From NCBI GenBank assembly GCA_013364255.1, contig CP054936.1, positions 6,404,353 through 6,468,352 on the forward strand: DNA of 64,000 nt, written 5' to 3'. The notes under the pieces are model-generated. The model ran no database searches, was not told the origin of the DNA, and saw only the letters and a program-made list of their open reading frames with translations. Numbering within the stretch: the first letter of the stretch is position 1; each line of letters opens with the position of its first letter. The DNA is from Streptomyces seoulensis. Lineage in GTDB: Bacteria; Actinomycetota; Actinomycetes; Streptomycetales; Streptomycetaceae. Shown here piece after piece: positions 1 to 7,490 of the stretch. Made by a program: the position numbers and the translations under genes.

Positions 1-14
1 GTCACCCGTCGACT

Positions 15-36
15 TTTACTAGGACGTCCTAGTAAA
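15..36. promoter_or_regulatory. Perfect 22-bp palindrome before icmA (probable operator)
   Basis: The 11-bp arms are exactly complementary with no spacer; the core is ACTAGGACGTCCTAGT. It ends 9 nt before the icmA ATG, leaving room only for a short G-rich ribosome site (GGGGG, 40-44). A repressor bound here would cover the promoter or transcription start of icmA. The protein that binds is unknown; the TetR gene downstream of icmA (1855-2523) is one candidate. A hairpin role in RNA is possible, but the arms are AT-rich at their ends for this genome, which suits DNA binding better. Confidence 0.6.
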
Positions 37-45
37 TTCGGGGGT

Positions 46-1746
46 ATGGACGCTGACGCCATCGAAGAGGGCCGCCGCCGCTGGCAGGCCCGGTACGACG
101 CCGCACGCAAGCGCGACGCAGACTTCACGACTCTCTCCGGCGACCCCGTCGACCCGGTGTACGGACCCCGCCCGGGGGACGCCTACGAGGGCTTCGAGCG
201 GATCGGCTGGCCGGGGGAGTATCCCTTCACGCGCGGCCTGTACCCGACCGGCTACCGGGGGCGGACGTGGACGATCCGGCAGTTCGCCGGATTCGGCAAC
301 GCCGAGCAGACCAACGAGCGCTACAAGATGATCCTCGGCAACGGCGGCGGCGGCCTCTCCGTCGCCTTCGACATGCCGACCCTGATGGGCCGCGACTCCG
401 ACGACCCGCGCTCGCTGGGCGAGGTCGGCCACTGCGGTGTGGCCATCGACTCCGCGGCCGACATGGAGGTCCTGTTCAAGGACATCCCGCTCGGCGACGT
501 CACCACGTCGATGACGATCAGCGGCCCCGCCGTCCCCGTCTTCTGCATGTACCTGGTCGCCGCCGAACGCCAGGGCGTGGACCCGGGCATCCTCAACGGC
601 ACCCTCCAGACGGACATCTTCAAGGAGTACATCGCCCAGAAGGAGTGGCTCTTCCAGCCCGAGCCGCACCTGCGCCTCATCGGCGACCTGATGGAGCACT
701 GCGCTGCCCGCATCCCGGCCTACAAGCCGCTGTCCGTCTCCGGCTACCACATCCGCGAGGCCGGGGCCACGGCGGCGCAGGAGCTGGCGTACACCCTCGC
801 GGACGGCTTCGGCTACGTGGAGCTGGGACTCAGCCGCGGTCTGGACGTGGACGTCTTCGCGCCCGGCCTGTCCTTCTTCTTCGACGCGCACGTCGACTTC
901 TTCGAGGAGATCGCCAAGTTCCGCGCGGCACGCCGGATCTGGGCCCGCTGGATGCGGGACGTGTACGGCGCGCGGTCCGAGAAGGCGCAGTGGCTGCGCT
1001 TCCACACCCAGACCGCGGGTGTGTCGCTCACCGCGCAGCAGCCGTACAACAACGTCGTGCGCACGGCCGTGGAGGCGCTCGCGGCGGTGCTCGGCGGCAC
1101 CAACTCGCTGCACACCAACGCCCTCGACGAGACCCTCGCGCTGCCCAGTGAGCAGGCGGCGGAAATCGCGCTGCGCACGCAGCAGGTGCTGATGGAGGAG
1201 ACCGGGGTCGCGAACGTGGCCGATCCGCTGGGCGGGTCGTGGTACGTCGAGCAGCTGACCGACCGGATCGAGGCGGACGCGGAGAAGATCTTCGAACAGA
1301 TAAGGGAGCGCGGGCTGCGGGCTCACCCGGACGGGCGTCACCCGGTCGGGCCGATCACGTCCGGGATCCTGCGCGGGATCGAGGACGGCTGGTTCACCGG
1401 GGAGATCGCGGAGTCGGCGTTCCAGTACCAGCGGTCGCTGGAGAAGGGGGACAAGCGGGTCGTCGGGGTCAACGCGCACACCGGGTCGGTCACCGGGGAC
1501 CTGGAGATCCTGCGGGTGAGTCACGAGGTGGAGCGGGAGCAGGTGCGGGCGCTCGCCGAGCGGAAGGGGCGGCGGGACGAGACGGGGGTGCGGGCGTCGC
1601 TGGACGCGATGCTGGCGGCGGCGCGGTCGGGGGCGAACATGATCGAGCCGATGCTGGAGGCGGTGCGGGCGGAGGCGACGCTCGGGGAGATCTGCGGGGT
1701 GCTGCGGGAGGAGTGGGGGGTGTACACGGAGCCGCCCGGGTTCTGA
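46..1746 (+). CDS. icmA: Isobutyryl-CoA mutase, large (substrate-binding) subunit
   Basis: 566 aa. This is the TIM-barrel acyl-CoA-binding subunit of a coenzyme-B12 mutase that interconverts isobutyryl-CoA and n-butyryl-CoA, linking valine and fatty-acid breakdown to polyketide precursors. Two residues tell it from methylmalonyl-CoA mutase: Phe80 (TIRQFAGFGNAE; Tyr in MCM) and Gln198 (EYIAQKEW; Arg in MCM), the known IcmA signature at the same positions. The usual C-terminal B12-binding domain (DxHxxG) is absent, as expected, because IcmA pairs with a separate small subunit IcmB, which is not in this window. The start ATG follows a GGGGG ribosome site and lies just after a 22-bp palindrome. 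A strong hairpin terminator follows at 1754-1789. Length equals that of known IcmA proteins. Confidence 0.93.
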   Translation: MDADAIEEGRRRWQARYDAARKRDADFTTLSGDPVDPVYGPRPGDAYEGFERIGWPGEYPFTRGLYPTGYRGRTWTIRQFAGFGNAEQTNERYKMILGNGGGGLSVAFDMPTLMGRDSDDPRSLGEVGHCGVAIDSAADMEVLFKDIPLGDVTTSMTISGPAVPVFCMYLVAAERQGVDPGILNGTLQTDIFKEYIAQKEWLFQPEPHLRLIGDLMEHCAARIPAYKPLSVSGYHIREAGATAAQELAYTLADGFGYVELGLSRGLDVDVFAPGLSFFFDAHVDFFEEIAKFRAARRIWARWMRDVYGARSEKAQWLRFHTQTAGVSLTAQQPYNNVVRTAVEALAAVLGGTNSLHTNALDETLALPSEQAAEIALRTQQVLMEETGVANVADPLGGSWYVEQLTDRIEADAEKIFEQIRERGLRAHPDGRHPVGPITSGILRGIEDGWFTGEIAESAFQYQRSLEKGDKRVVGVNAHTGSVTGDLEILRVSHEVEREQVRALAERKGRRDETGVRASLDAMLAAARSGANMIEPMLEAVRAEATLGEICGVLREEWGVYTEPPGF

Positions 1747-1753
1747 GCCGTAC

Positions 1754-1789
1754 GGGCGGCGGGGGCGGGTTTCCTCGCCCCCGCCGCCC
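1754..1789 (+). terminator. Rho-independent-type hairpin after icmA
   Basis: A 14-bp perfect stem (GGGCGGCGGGGGCG, 1754-1767, with its complement 1776-1789) and an 8-nt loop begin 7 nt after the icmA stop. There is no U-tract, which is usual for Streptomyces terminators. Confidence 0.75.
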
Positions 1790-1798
1790 CTACCCGTC

Positions 1799-1880
1799 CC
1801 GTCCCCGGGGGCCGCGCCCCCGGACCCCCGCTGTCGGCCTGAACGGCCTCGTCCTCAAGCGCCGGACGGGCTGTCGGGGC
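1799..1880. repeat. Streptomyces-type dispersed intergenic repeat
   Basis: This GC-rich block has a small hairpin (CCGGGGGCCGCGCCCCCGG, about 1804-1822) followed by CTGTCGGCCTGAACGGCCTC and GTCCTCAAGCGCCGGACGGG. From memory, this consensus recurs in many copies between genes of Streptomyces genomes. Its right part overlaps the 3' end of the TetR gene on the other strand, so the repeat supplies that protein's last residues (about RPDSPSGA) and its stop codon. Copy number elsewhere in the genome cannot be seen here. Confidence 0.6.
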
Positions 1881-2523
1881 GGGTGCGGCTTTCGAAAGGC
1901 GGTGCGGCGAGGGAGGTCAGGCCCGTCGCCAGGACGCGGGTGAAGCTGCGTACCCACTGTTCGTCCGCCGGTTCCGCGCTGACCAGGGTGCGGTGCACCA
2001 CCGCGCCGGCCACCACGTCGAAGATGAGGTCGACGGTGCGGGCCGCCTCCCCGGGGTCCGACTCCGGGGGGAGTTCGCCGCGCGCCTGGGCGCGGGCGCG
2101 GCCCTCCAGGACCAGCCGTTTCTGCCGCTCCACGATCGAGGCGCGGATGCGCTCGCGCAGCGGTTCGTCGCGGGTCGACTCGGCGACCACCGCCATCAGG
2201 CCGCTGCGCGCCTCCGGGCGGGCGAGGATCGCGGCGAACTGGAGGACCACGCCCTCGATGTCGGCGGCCAGGCTGCCGCGGTCGGGGACCCGCAGTTCGT
2301 CGAAGAGTTCCGCCACCGCGTCGACGACCAGCTCGTTCTTGCCCGCCCAGCGGCGGTACAGCGTGGTCTTCGCGACCCCGGCGCGCATCGCCACGTCCCC
2401 GAGGGTGAGCTTGGACCAGCCCAGTTCCACCAGGGCCGCCCGGGTGGCGGCCAGGATCGCCGCGTCCGCGGTGGCGCTGCGCGGGCGGCCGGCGCGGCCG
2501 GGCGGCGGGGTGCGACGGTGCAT
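1855..2523 (-). CDS. TetR/AcrR-family transcriptional regulator
   Basis: 222 aa. The N-terminal helix-turn-helix is at about residues 35-65 (TLGDVAMRAGVAKTTLYRRW), then an all-helical ligand/dimer domain of the TetR_C type (FDVVAGAVVHRTL near the end). The ATG at 2523 gives the canonical short tail before the HTH; an open frame continues upstream to 2871 but is Arg/Ala shadow sequence. It is convergent with icmA. The last residues and stop are encoded by a dispersed repeat (1799-1880), so the C-terminus may differ from that of orthologues. The ligand is unknown. The palindrome before icmA is a candidate target by proximity only. Confidence 0.88.
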   Translation of the reverse strand: MHRRTPPPGRAGRPRSATADAAILAATRAALVELGWSKLTLGDVAMRAGVAKTTLYRRWAGKNELVVDAVAELFDELRVPDRGSLAADIEGVVLQFAAILARPEARSGLMAVVAESTRDEPLRERIRASIVERQKRLVLEGRARAQARGELPPESDPGEAARTVDLIFDVVAGAVVHRTLVSAEPADEQWVRSFTRVLATGLTSLAAPPFESRTRPDSPSGA

Positions 2524-2861
2524 GTGCCGACCATAACCGGCGGATTCCGTGCGGTCGTGAGGGAGATCACCGGGACGCGGTTTCGCGGAGGCACCCGGTG
2601 CCATTACGCTACGGGTCGTATCGAAAGCGCGGGCGCCGTCCCGCGCGGAGCGACGACCACCACGCGACACCACGCACCACACCACGCGACACCACGCGCA
2701 CGGCCACGCGCGCGCACCACGCAACGGCACCGCCGCGACGGCGGCGACAACAGCACAGCACACGCCGGTCGGCGCCCGGCGTCCGGTGGGGACCGGACGC
2801 CCGTGCGGTCCGGCTTTCGAGCGGTTTTCACTTCGGCCCGCGGAACGGGGAGGATAGACGC
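2524..2861. other. Divergent intergenic region with CAC-rich simple repeat and competing hairpins
   Basis: This region separates the TetR gene (leftward) from the thioredoxin/TPR gene (rightward). From about 2655 to 2735 it is a degenerate simple repeat of CACCACGCGACACCACGC type. At 2781-2813 three arms, GTCCGGT (2781-2787), ACCGGAC (2792-2798) and GTCCGG (2808-2813), can form two mutually exclusive hairpins about 50 nt before the downstream start. I see no confident sigma-70 promoter and no additional gene. Confidence 0.5.
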
Positions 2862-3833
2862 ATGCAGCCACGGAACATGTCCATGAGCGGTGTCGTCGAC
2901 CTCGCCGCGGTGAAGGCGGCCCAGGAGGCCAAGGCGAAGGCGGAGCAGGCGCGCGCCCAAGCGGCCAGGGAGGGCGGCACCGGCGCCGTCTCCCCGGCCG
3001 ACCTCGTCATCGACGTCGATGAAGCCGGCTTCGAAAGCGATGTCCTCCAGCGCTCCGCCGAGGTACCGGTCGTCATCGACTTCTGGGCCGAGTGGTGCGA
3101 GCCCTGCAAGCAGTTGAGCCCGGTCCTCGAACGGCTGGCCGTCGAGTACAACGGGCGCTTCCTCCTCGCCAAGATCGACGTCGACGCCAACCAGCTGCTG
3201 ATGCAGCAGTTCGGGGTCCAGGGGATCCCCGCCGTCTTCGCGGTCGTCGCCGGCCAGGCCCTGCCGCTCTTCCAGGGCGCGGCGGGCGAGGCGCAGATCC
3301 GGCAGACGCTCGACCAGCTGGTGCAGGTCGCCGAGCAGCGGTTCGGGCTGACCGGTCTGGCCGTGGACCCGGACGCGGAGCCGGACGGCCAGGCGCCCGC
3401 GCAGCCCCAGGCGGGCCCGTACGAGGGGCTGCTGAACGCGGCCGCGCAGGCGCTGGACGCCGGTGACCTGGCCGGCGCGGTCCGCGCGTACCAGAACGTG
3501 CTGGCCGACGACCCGGCGCACCCCGAGGCCAAACTCGGTCTCGCGCAGGCCGAGTTGCTTCAGCGGGTGCAGGACCTGGACCCGCACAAGGTCCGTCAGG
3601 AGGCGGCCGAGAAGCCGTCCGACGTGCCGGCGCAGATCGCCGCCGCCGACCTGGATCTGGTGGGCGGTCACGTGGAGGACGCGTTCGGCCGGCTCATCGA
3701 GGCCGTGCGGCGCACCGCCGGTGAGGACCGGGACGCGGCGCGGCTGAGACTGCTGGAGCTGTTCGAGGTCGTCGGGTCCGAGGACCCGCGGGTGGCGGGG
3801 GCGCGCCGGGCGCTGGCCCGAGCCCTGTTCTGA
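2862..3833 (+). CDS. Thioredoxin-domain co-chaperone with TPR tail (CnoX/YbbN-like)
   Basis: 323 aa, cytosolic. Order: a charged Ala/Lys/Glu helix (10-38), a thioredoxin fold (about 45-165) with active site Trp-Cys79-Glu-Pro-Cys82 (FWAEWCEPCKQ) and cis-Pro loop (GVQGIPAVFAV), then a TPR-like helical domain (ALDAGDLAGAVRAYQNVLAD to the end) typical of the CnoX family, which holds unfolding clients and passes them to GroEL. E. coli CnoX lacks the redox pair; here both cysteines are present, so disulfide activity is likely. The start ATG at 2862 has GGGGAGG eight nt upstream; ATGs at 2877 and 2883 are less well placed. A hairpin terminator follows at 3843-3888. Confidence 0.88.
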   Translation: MQPRNMSMSGVVDLAAVKAAQEAKAKAEQARAQAAREGGTGAVSPADLVIDVDEAGFESDVLQRSAEVPVVIDFWAEWCEPCKQLSPVLERLAVEYNGRFLLAKIDVDANQLLMQQFGVQGIPAVFAVVAGQALPLFQGAAGEAQIRQTLDQLVQVAEQRFGLTGLAVDPDAEPDGQAPAQPQAGPYEGLLNAAAQALDAGDLAGAVRAYQNVLADDPAHPEAKLGLAQAELLQRVQDLDPHKVRQEAAEKPSDVPAQIAAADLDLVGGHVEDAFGRLIEAVRRTAGEDRDAARLRLLELFEVVGSEDPRVAGARRALARALF

Positions 3834-3842
3834 GCCCGGACG

Positions 3843-3888
3843 GGGCACCGCGCCGAGCGGCCGCCGTACGGCGGGGCGTGTGGTGCCC
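3843..3888 (+). terminator. Hairpin terminator after the CnoX-like gene
   Basis: Outer stem GGGCACC (3843-3849) pairs with GGTGCCC (3882-3888). An inner hairpin CCGCCGTACGGCGG (3861-3874) sits in the loop. It starts 10 nt after the stop codon. Confidence 0.6.
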
Positions 3889-3957
3889 GGGTGAAAGATC
3901 TGCCGCCGCTTCGCCACAGCGGCCGCGCTTTGCCAAAACTTGGTAAACGCGGCCGCT

Positions 3958-4102
3958 GTTACTGCGAGTAAGTCGAGGGCGGGTTACTGCCCCGTTTGGT
4001 CCGGGAATCAATAGTTTTGCCCTGGCCAATGTTGCCACCGTGTGTCGCCGTTCGAGACCGGCGAGTCGCGCCCCGGTTATCCCCCCGTTACTAGCCAGTA
4101 AC
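3958..4102. promoter_or_regulatory. GTTACT...AGTAAC boxes (candidate operators)
   Basis: Two related inverted repeats occur here: GTTACTGCGAGTAAG (near 3958-3972) and a perfect GTTACT-AGCC-AGTAAC (4087-4102), plus a half-site GTTACTGC at 3983. AT-rich boxes of this kind stand out in the surrounding GC-rich DNA. They may bind a dimeric regulator controlling the exported-protein operon that starts at 4483, but they are 380-520 bp from its first codon. The regulator is unknown. Confidence 0.4.
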
Positions 4103-4482
4103 GAACCCCCTTGTGCGGGCGGCCAGAATGCACCACGATCGGCGACGCTCGGTCCATTCCCGTACCCCCGGCAGCCGGCCGGGTCCCGGGCCTCCTGGGT
4201 CCCCACCGAGCAGAGCCGGCGGCAGTGGCGCCGGCTCTCGGGCAGGGGGGTCTTCGCCGTCCGGCGAAGCCTGTCCAGCAAGGTTGTGCGTGATGCGTGT
4301 CAGGCGCGACCAGTGGTTGTCGCTCGGGGGTGATCGCCGGTGATTCGGGCGCTGTTCGCGCCGCCGAGCGCGGGCGCTCTCCTTACCGAGGACGTAGCAC
4401 TTCTCCCATCCCTGCCCGGCCGAGCCGCCGAATCCGGGGCGAGCCGAGGCCAGGAGATGTACGTCCGAGAAGGAGGAACAAT

Positions 4483-5169
4483 ATGCAGTCCCAGGTGCGT
4501 GGCGGGACCAGATGGAAGCGGTTCGCTGTGGTCATGGTGCCCAGCGTCGCCGCGACGGCAGCGATAGGCGTCGCCCTCGCACAGGGTGCGCTCGCCGCGT
4601 CGTTCAGCGTGTCGGGCCAGGAGTTCAAGGTCACGGCCGATGAGCTCAACGGCACGAAGTTCACGCAGTACGGCGCGGTCGACTCCGGCTACACGCTCGC
4701 GGGCAAGCCGACCGCCCACGCGGTCGCCGTGTCGTCGTTCGACACCGCGCGGATCAACAACCTGTGCCAGTCGGTGGTCACCCCGGACATCCCGTTCGTC
4801 GGCACGATCACGCTCAGGCTGACGGCCGGCAAGAGCAGCGACGAGGACCAGCAGGTCCACGCCGGCAAGCTGTTCATGGACGTCTCCGACCTGAACACCA
4901 CCGGCTACGCCAAGTTCGGCAACATCGACATCGGTGTCGCCGCCAAGGACACGGGCGACCCGAAGGCCGGCGGCAAGGGCATCGGCCTGAACCCCGACGA
5001 GGTCCAGAAGAAGCGGACGAACGAGTACGGCTTCGCCCAGCAGGCCGACACGGCCCAGCTGGTCGGCGTGCAGTCGACGGCGTGGGCGACCACCGCCGGC
5101 ACCTTCACGCTCCCGAAGCTGCACATGGCCCTGCTCCAGGGCAGCGGCAAGGGCGTCGAGTGCTACTGA
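4483..5169 (+). CDS. DUF6230 family exported/membrane-anchored protein
   Basis: 228 aa. An N-terminal signal or anchor segment is at about 13-36 (FAVVMVPSVAATAAIGVALA after basic residues RWKR). The rest looks extracytoplasmic, with the DUF6230-type pattern FKVTADELNG...TQYGAVD and a Cys near residue 87 that may pair with the Cys two residues from the C-terminus (GVECY). Older annotations call such proteins cholesterol esterase; I see no catalytic motif supporting that. An excellent ribosome site AAGGAGG (4470-4476) fixes the ATG. First gene of an operon with the DUF6114 membrane protein (134 nt on) and the 5875 gene. Molecular role unknown. Confidence 0.8.
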   Translation: MQSQVRGGTRWKRFAVVMVPSVAATAAIGVALAQGALAASFSVSGQEFKVTADELNGTKFTQYGAVDSGYTLAGKPTAHAVAVSSFDTARINNLCQSVVTPDIPFVGTITLRLTAGKSSDEDQQVHAGKLFMDVSDLNTTGYAKFGNIDIGVAAKDTGDPKAGGKGIGLNPDEVQKKRTNEYGFAQQADTAQLVGVQSTAWATTAGTFTLPKLHMALLQGSGKGVECY

Positions 5170-5303
5170 GCACCCGGTGACGGGCGGGGGAGGCCCTGCG
5201 CCGCCCCCGCCCCCACCCCCTGCTTCCGACGCGTGCCCTCACACCCCCCACGTCACCACCGCACCACAACCCACAGCAACGCTGCACCAGGGAGCTGTTT
5301 TCC

Positions 5304-5885
5304 ATGAGCGCCGAGACTCCTGCCGTACCCGGCCAGTTCACTCGCCGGAGGCTGCAGTTCCGCGCCTGGCGGGGCACCCGGCCGTTCTGGGCCGGCCTGT
5401 TCGTCTTGCTCGGTGGCTTTCCGATCATGTACTTCCCGTACGCGCATCTCCAGCTCGGCCACCTCACGCTCGCCATGTCCACCACGGCGGGCGCCGGCTC
5501 CCTGATCATCGGCGTGCTGCTGGTCGTCCTCGGCATCAGCCTCTGGTTCCAGAAGCACATCCGGGTCTTCGCGGGCGTCGCGTCGATCCTTCTGGCGCTG
5601 GTGTCCATCCCCGTGTCCAACTTCGGCGGCTTCGTCCTCGGCTTCCTCTTCGCCCTCATCGGCGGGGCGATGGCCGTGTCGTGGGCGCCGGGCGCACCGC
5701 CCGCGCCGCAGGACTTCGAGGCGGCCGGCCCGGTGGCCGGCGGCGCCCCCGAGCCCGTCGGCAACCCGGCGGCGGACACGGCGACCGACGGCGGCCACTC
5801 CCAGGGCTACGAAGTGCTGGGGGAGAACGACCTGTCAGGAACGAGCCCGGCCAACGGGGCGAACGGGAGGCACAGTGCCGGCTGA
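5304..5885 (+). CDS. DUF6114 domain membrane protein
   Basis: 193 aa. About four transmembrane helices lie in residues 28-135 (for example FWAGLFVLLGGFPIMYFPYA, AGAGSLIIGVLLVVLGISLW, VFAGVASILLALVSI, GGFVLGFLFALIGGAMAVSW), followed by a 60-residue acidic, Pro/Gly-rich cytoplasmic tail. No enzymatic motif is visible. The start ATG has GGGAG about 10 nt upstream. It lies between the DUF6230 gene and the 5875 gene and overlaps the latter by 11 nt, so the two are translationally coupled. The conserved pairing with DUF6230 suggests a shared envelope function, which is not known. Confidence 0.8.
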   Translation: MSAETPAVPGQFTRRRLQFRAWRGTRPFWAGLFVLLGGFPIMYFPYAHLQLGHLTLAMSTTAGAGSLIIGVLLVVLGISLWFQKHIRVFAGVASILLALVSIPVSNFGGFVLGFLFALIGGAMAVSWAPGAPPAPQDFEAAGPVAGGAPEPVGNPAADTATDGGHSQGYEVLGENDLSGTSPANGANGRHSAG

Positions 5886-7353
5886 CGAGGTGACCCGCGG
5901 GGCCGACCCCGGGGAGTCCCGGGCGAGAACCGGCGGACCGCGCCACGCGGCGCCCAAGAAGCCGCTGTTCACCAGGTTCCATGTGCCGGCCGGCAAGGCG
6001 ATGGCCATGGCGGCGATGCCGACGGCGGTCATCGTGGGGATGGGATTCACGGCCTCCCTCGCGGTGGCCGACAACAACCGCACGGTGGCCGACAACAACA
6101 AGATCGCGGCGGCGTCCCCCACCGAGACCATGTCGGCCGAGGACTACAAGGCCTGTGTGGAGGCGCTGAAGGACGACAAGGACAAGTCCTCCGAGTCCCC
6201 CTCGCCGTCCGCCTCCGCGAGCGCGTCCGACGCGGCGAAGGAGAGCACTCCCTCCCCGTCGGCGTCCGCCTCCGACACGGCGGATGAGGCGGGCAGGACC
6301 GACAAGGCCGACACGGCCGGCTCGGACCCGGCCTCTTCGGACGACGCGGTCTCGGGCACGCCCTCTTCGCCGGATTCAGGTTCCGACGACAAGGACGCGC
6401 CCAAGACGTCCGCCACCGGATCGCAGGACAAGGCGGACGGCGGCTCGGCCGCCGCGCCGAAGCCGTCGGCGACCGCCACGAAGAGCGGCGGCGGCCTGCT
6501 GGACACCATCGGGGACACGATCGACGACACGATCGGGAGCATCGGGGACATCCTGACCGGCGGCAAGCCGGGTGCGGACGCCTCGCCCTCGCCGAGCGCG
6601 TCGCCCTCGCCGTCCGCCTCCCCGTCGGCCGACGCGGGCAAGGGCGGCTCGGACGGCGGCGGTACGGCGGACACCGCCGGCAAGAAGGCGTCCGACACCG
6701 TGGAGGACACCACCCGGAAGGCCGCCGACACGGTGAAGGACACCGTGAAGGACGTGACCGACACGGCGTCCAAGGCGGCCGACGACGCCGGGAAGAAGGC
6801 CGACGACGCCGCCGACACGGCCACCGGGTCGCCGAGCCCGAGCCCGTCCGCGAGCGCCTCGGCGAAGCCGGAGGACTGCCCGGCGGCCACCGACGCCGAG
6901 GGCGGCGTCGACAACACGACCACGCTGCCGGACGATCCCTGGTACCTCAACGCCACCTCGCTGACGCTCAACGGCGCCGACTACAAGGGCATCGTCGAGG
7001 TCCGCACGGCCAACGGCACCGTCAAGAAGGTGCTGAAGTACGTCATCTCGGCCGGCACGCAGATCGTCGACCTGCACCAGACGGTGAAGGACAAGCAGGC
7101 CGGCAAGACGTACCACGTGCAGTCGGCCAAGGGCAAGGAGTCCACCATCACCGGCGGCGACACGGTGATGTACACCGAGAGCATCTCCGGCAACCTGCTC
7201 GGACTGCTCCCGGTCACCTTCAGCCCGGACAACCCGCCCCCGCTGAACATCCCGTGGATCCTGTTCACGAAGGTCAAGGTGGTCCAGGCGGGACAGTTCG
7301 GCGGCACGCTGAAAATCCCCGGGATGCACGTGTACACGACCGACGGCGTGTAG
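5875..7353 (+). CDS. Membrane-anchored low-complexity protein with LEA-like repeats
   Basis: 492 aa; I do not recognise a family for the whole protein. GTG start with GGGAGG 5 nt upstream, inside the end of the DUF6114 gene. One membrane segment (about 43-65, AMAAMPTAVIVGMGF) follows a basic N-terminus. A duplicated VADNN motif follows at 65-75. Residues about 100-340 are Ser/Pro/Asp/Lys-rich: (SP)n(SA)n tracts like cell-wall linkers and a stretch of KAADTVKDTVKDVTDTASKA type resembling 11-residue LEA repeats. The C-terminal 140 residues (from about TTLPDDPWYLNATSLTLNG) look folded and beta-rich, with no motif I can name. Inference: a wall-spanning linker holding a surface domain, third member of the DUF6230/DUF6114 operon. 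A strong bidirectional terminator follows. Confidence 0.75.
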   Translation: MPADEVTRGADPGESRARTGGPRHAAPKKPLFTRFHVPAGKAMAMAAMPTAVIVGMGFTASLAVADNNRTVADNNKIAAASPTETMSAEDYKACVEALKDDKDKSSESPSPSASASASDAAKESTPSPSASASDTADEAGRTDKADTAGSDPASSDDAVSGTPSSPDSGSDDKDAPKTSATGSQDKADGGSAAAPKPSATATKSGGGLLDTIGDTIDDTIGSIGDILTGGKPGADASPSPSASPSPSASPSADAGKGGSDGGGTADTAGKKASDTVEDTTRKAADTVKDTVKDVTDTASKAADDAGKKADDAADTATGSPSPSPSASASAKPEDCPAATDAEGGVDNTTTLPDDPWYLNATSLTLNGADYKGIVEVRTANGTVKKVLKYVISAGTQIVDLHQTVKDKQAGKTYHVQSAKGKESTITGGDTVMYTESISGNLLGLLPVTFSPDNPPPLNIPWILFTKVKVVQAGQFGGTLKIPGMHVYTTDGV

Positions 7354-7392
7354 CCGCCGGTCCATCGAGCCCGTCCGGGAGCCGAGAAAGGG

Positions 7393-7431
7393 CCGAGGGC
7401 GCCCCCCGCACACTGCGGAGGGCGCCCTCGG
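7393..7431. terminator. Bidirectional terminator between convergent genes
   Basis: Arms CCGAGGGCGCC (7393-7403) and GGCGCCCTCGG (7421-7431) are perfectly complementary. An inner CCGCA-CAC-TGCGG hairpin lies between them. It can serve both the rightward membrane-protein operon and the leftward pyk gene. Confidence 0.85.
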
Positions 7432-7490
7432 TCGTCGTACCGGGCCGTGCCGGACGGCCGTGCCCGGGCGCGCGGCCCGGGCGGGGGCCG

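Larger units (their letters stand above)
3834..4482. other. 650-bp intergenic region: terminator, inverted repeats, no gene
   Basis: It holds the terminator of the thioredoxin gene (3843-3888), a long imperfect inverted repeat (arms about AGCGGCCGCG, 3918-3957), and boxes of GTTACT/AGTAA type at 3958-3972 and 4087-4102. From about 4103 to 4470 I see only GC-rich leader sequence with no supported ORF and no clear -10/-35. The promoter of the downstream DUF6230 operon must lie in this stretch; a long 5' leader is possible. Confidence 0.55.

Noticed and set aside
46..1746. Methylmalonyl-CoA mutase large subunit
   Set aside because: Phe80 and Gln198 replace the Tyr and Arg that bind the methylmalonyl carboxylate, and the B12 domain is missing; these identify isobutyryl-CoA mutase IcmA.
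2524..2871. Longer start for the TetR regulator
   Set aside because: The extra 116 residues are Arg/Ala/Pro shadow sequence covering the CAC repeat and the divergent promoter region. The ATG at 2523 gives the normal family N-terminus.
4483..5169. Cholesterol esterase
   Set aside because: This name is used for relatives in older annotations, but there is no GxSxG nucleophile elbow or other hydrolase motif; DUF6230 is the safer label.
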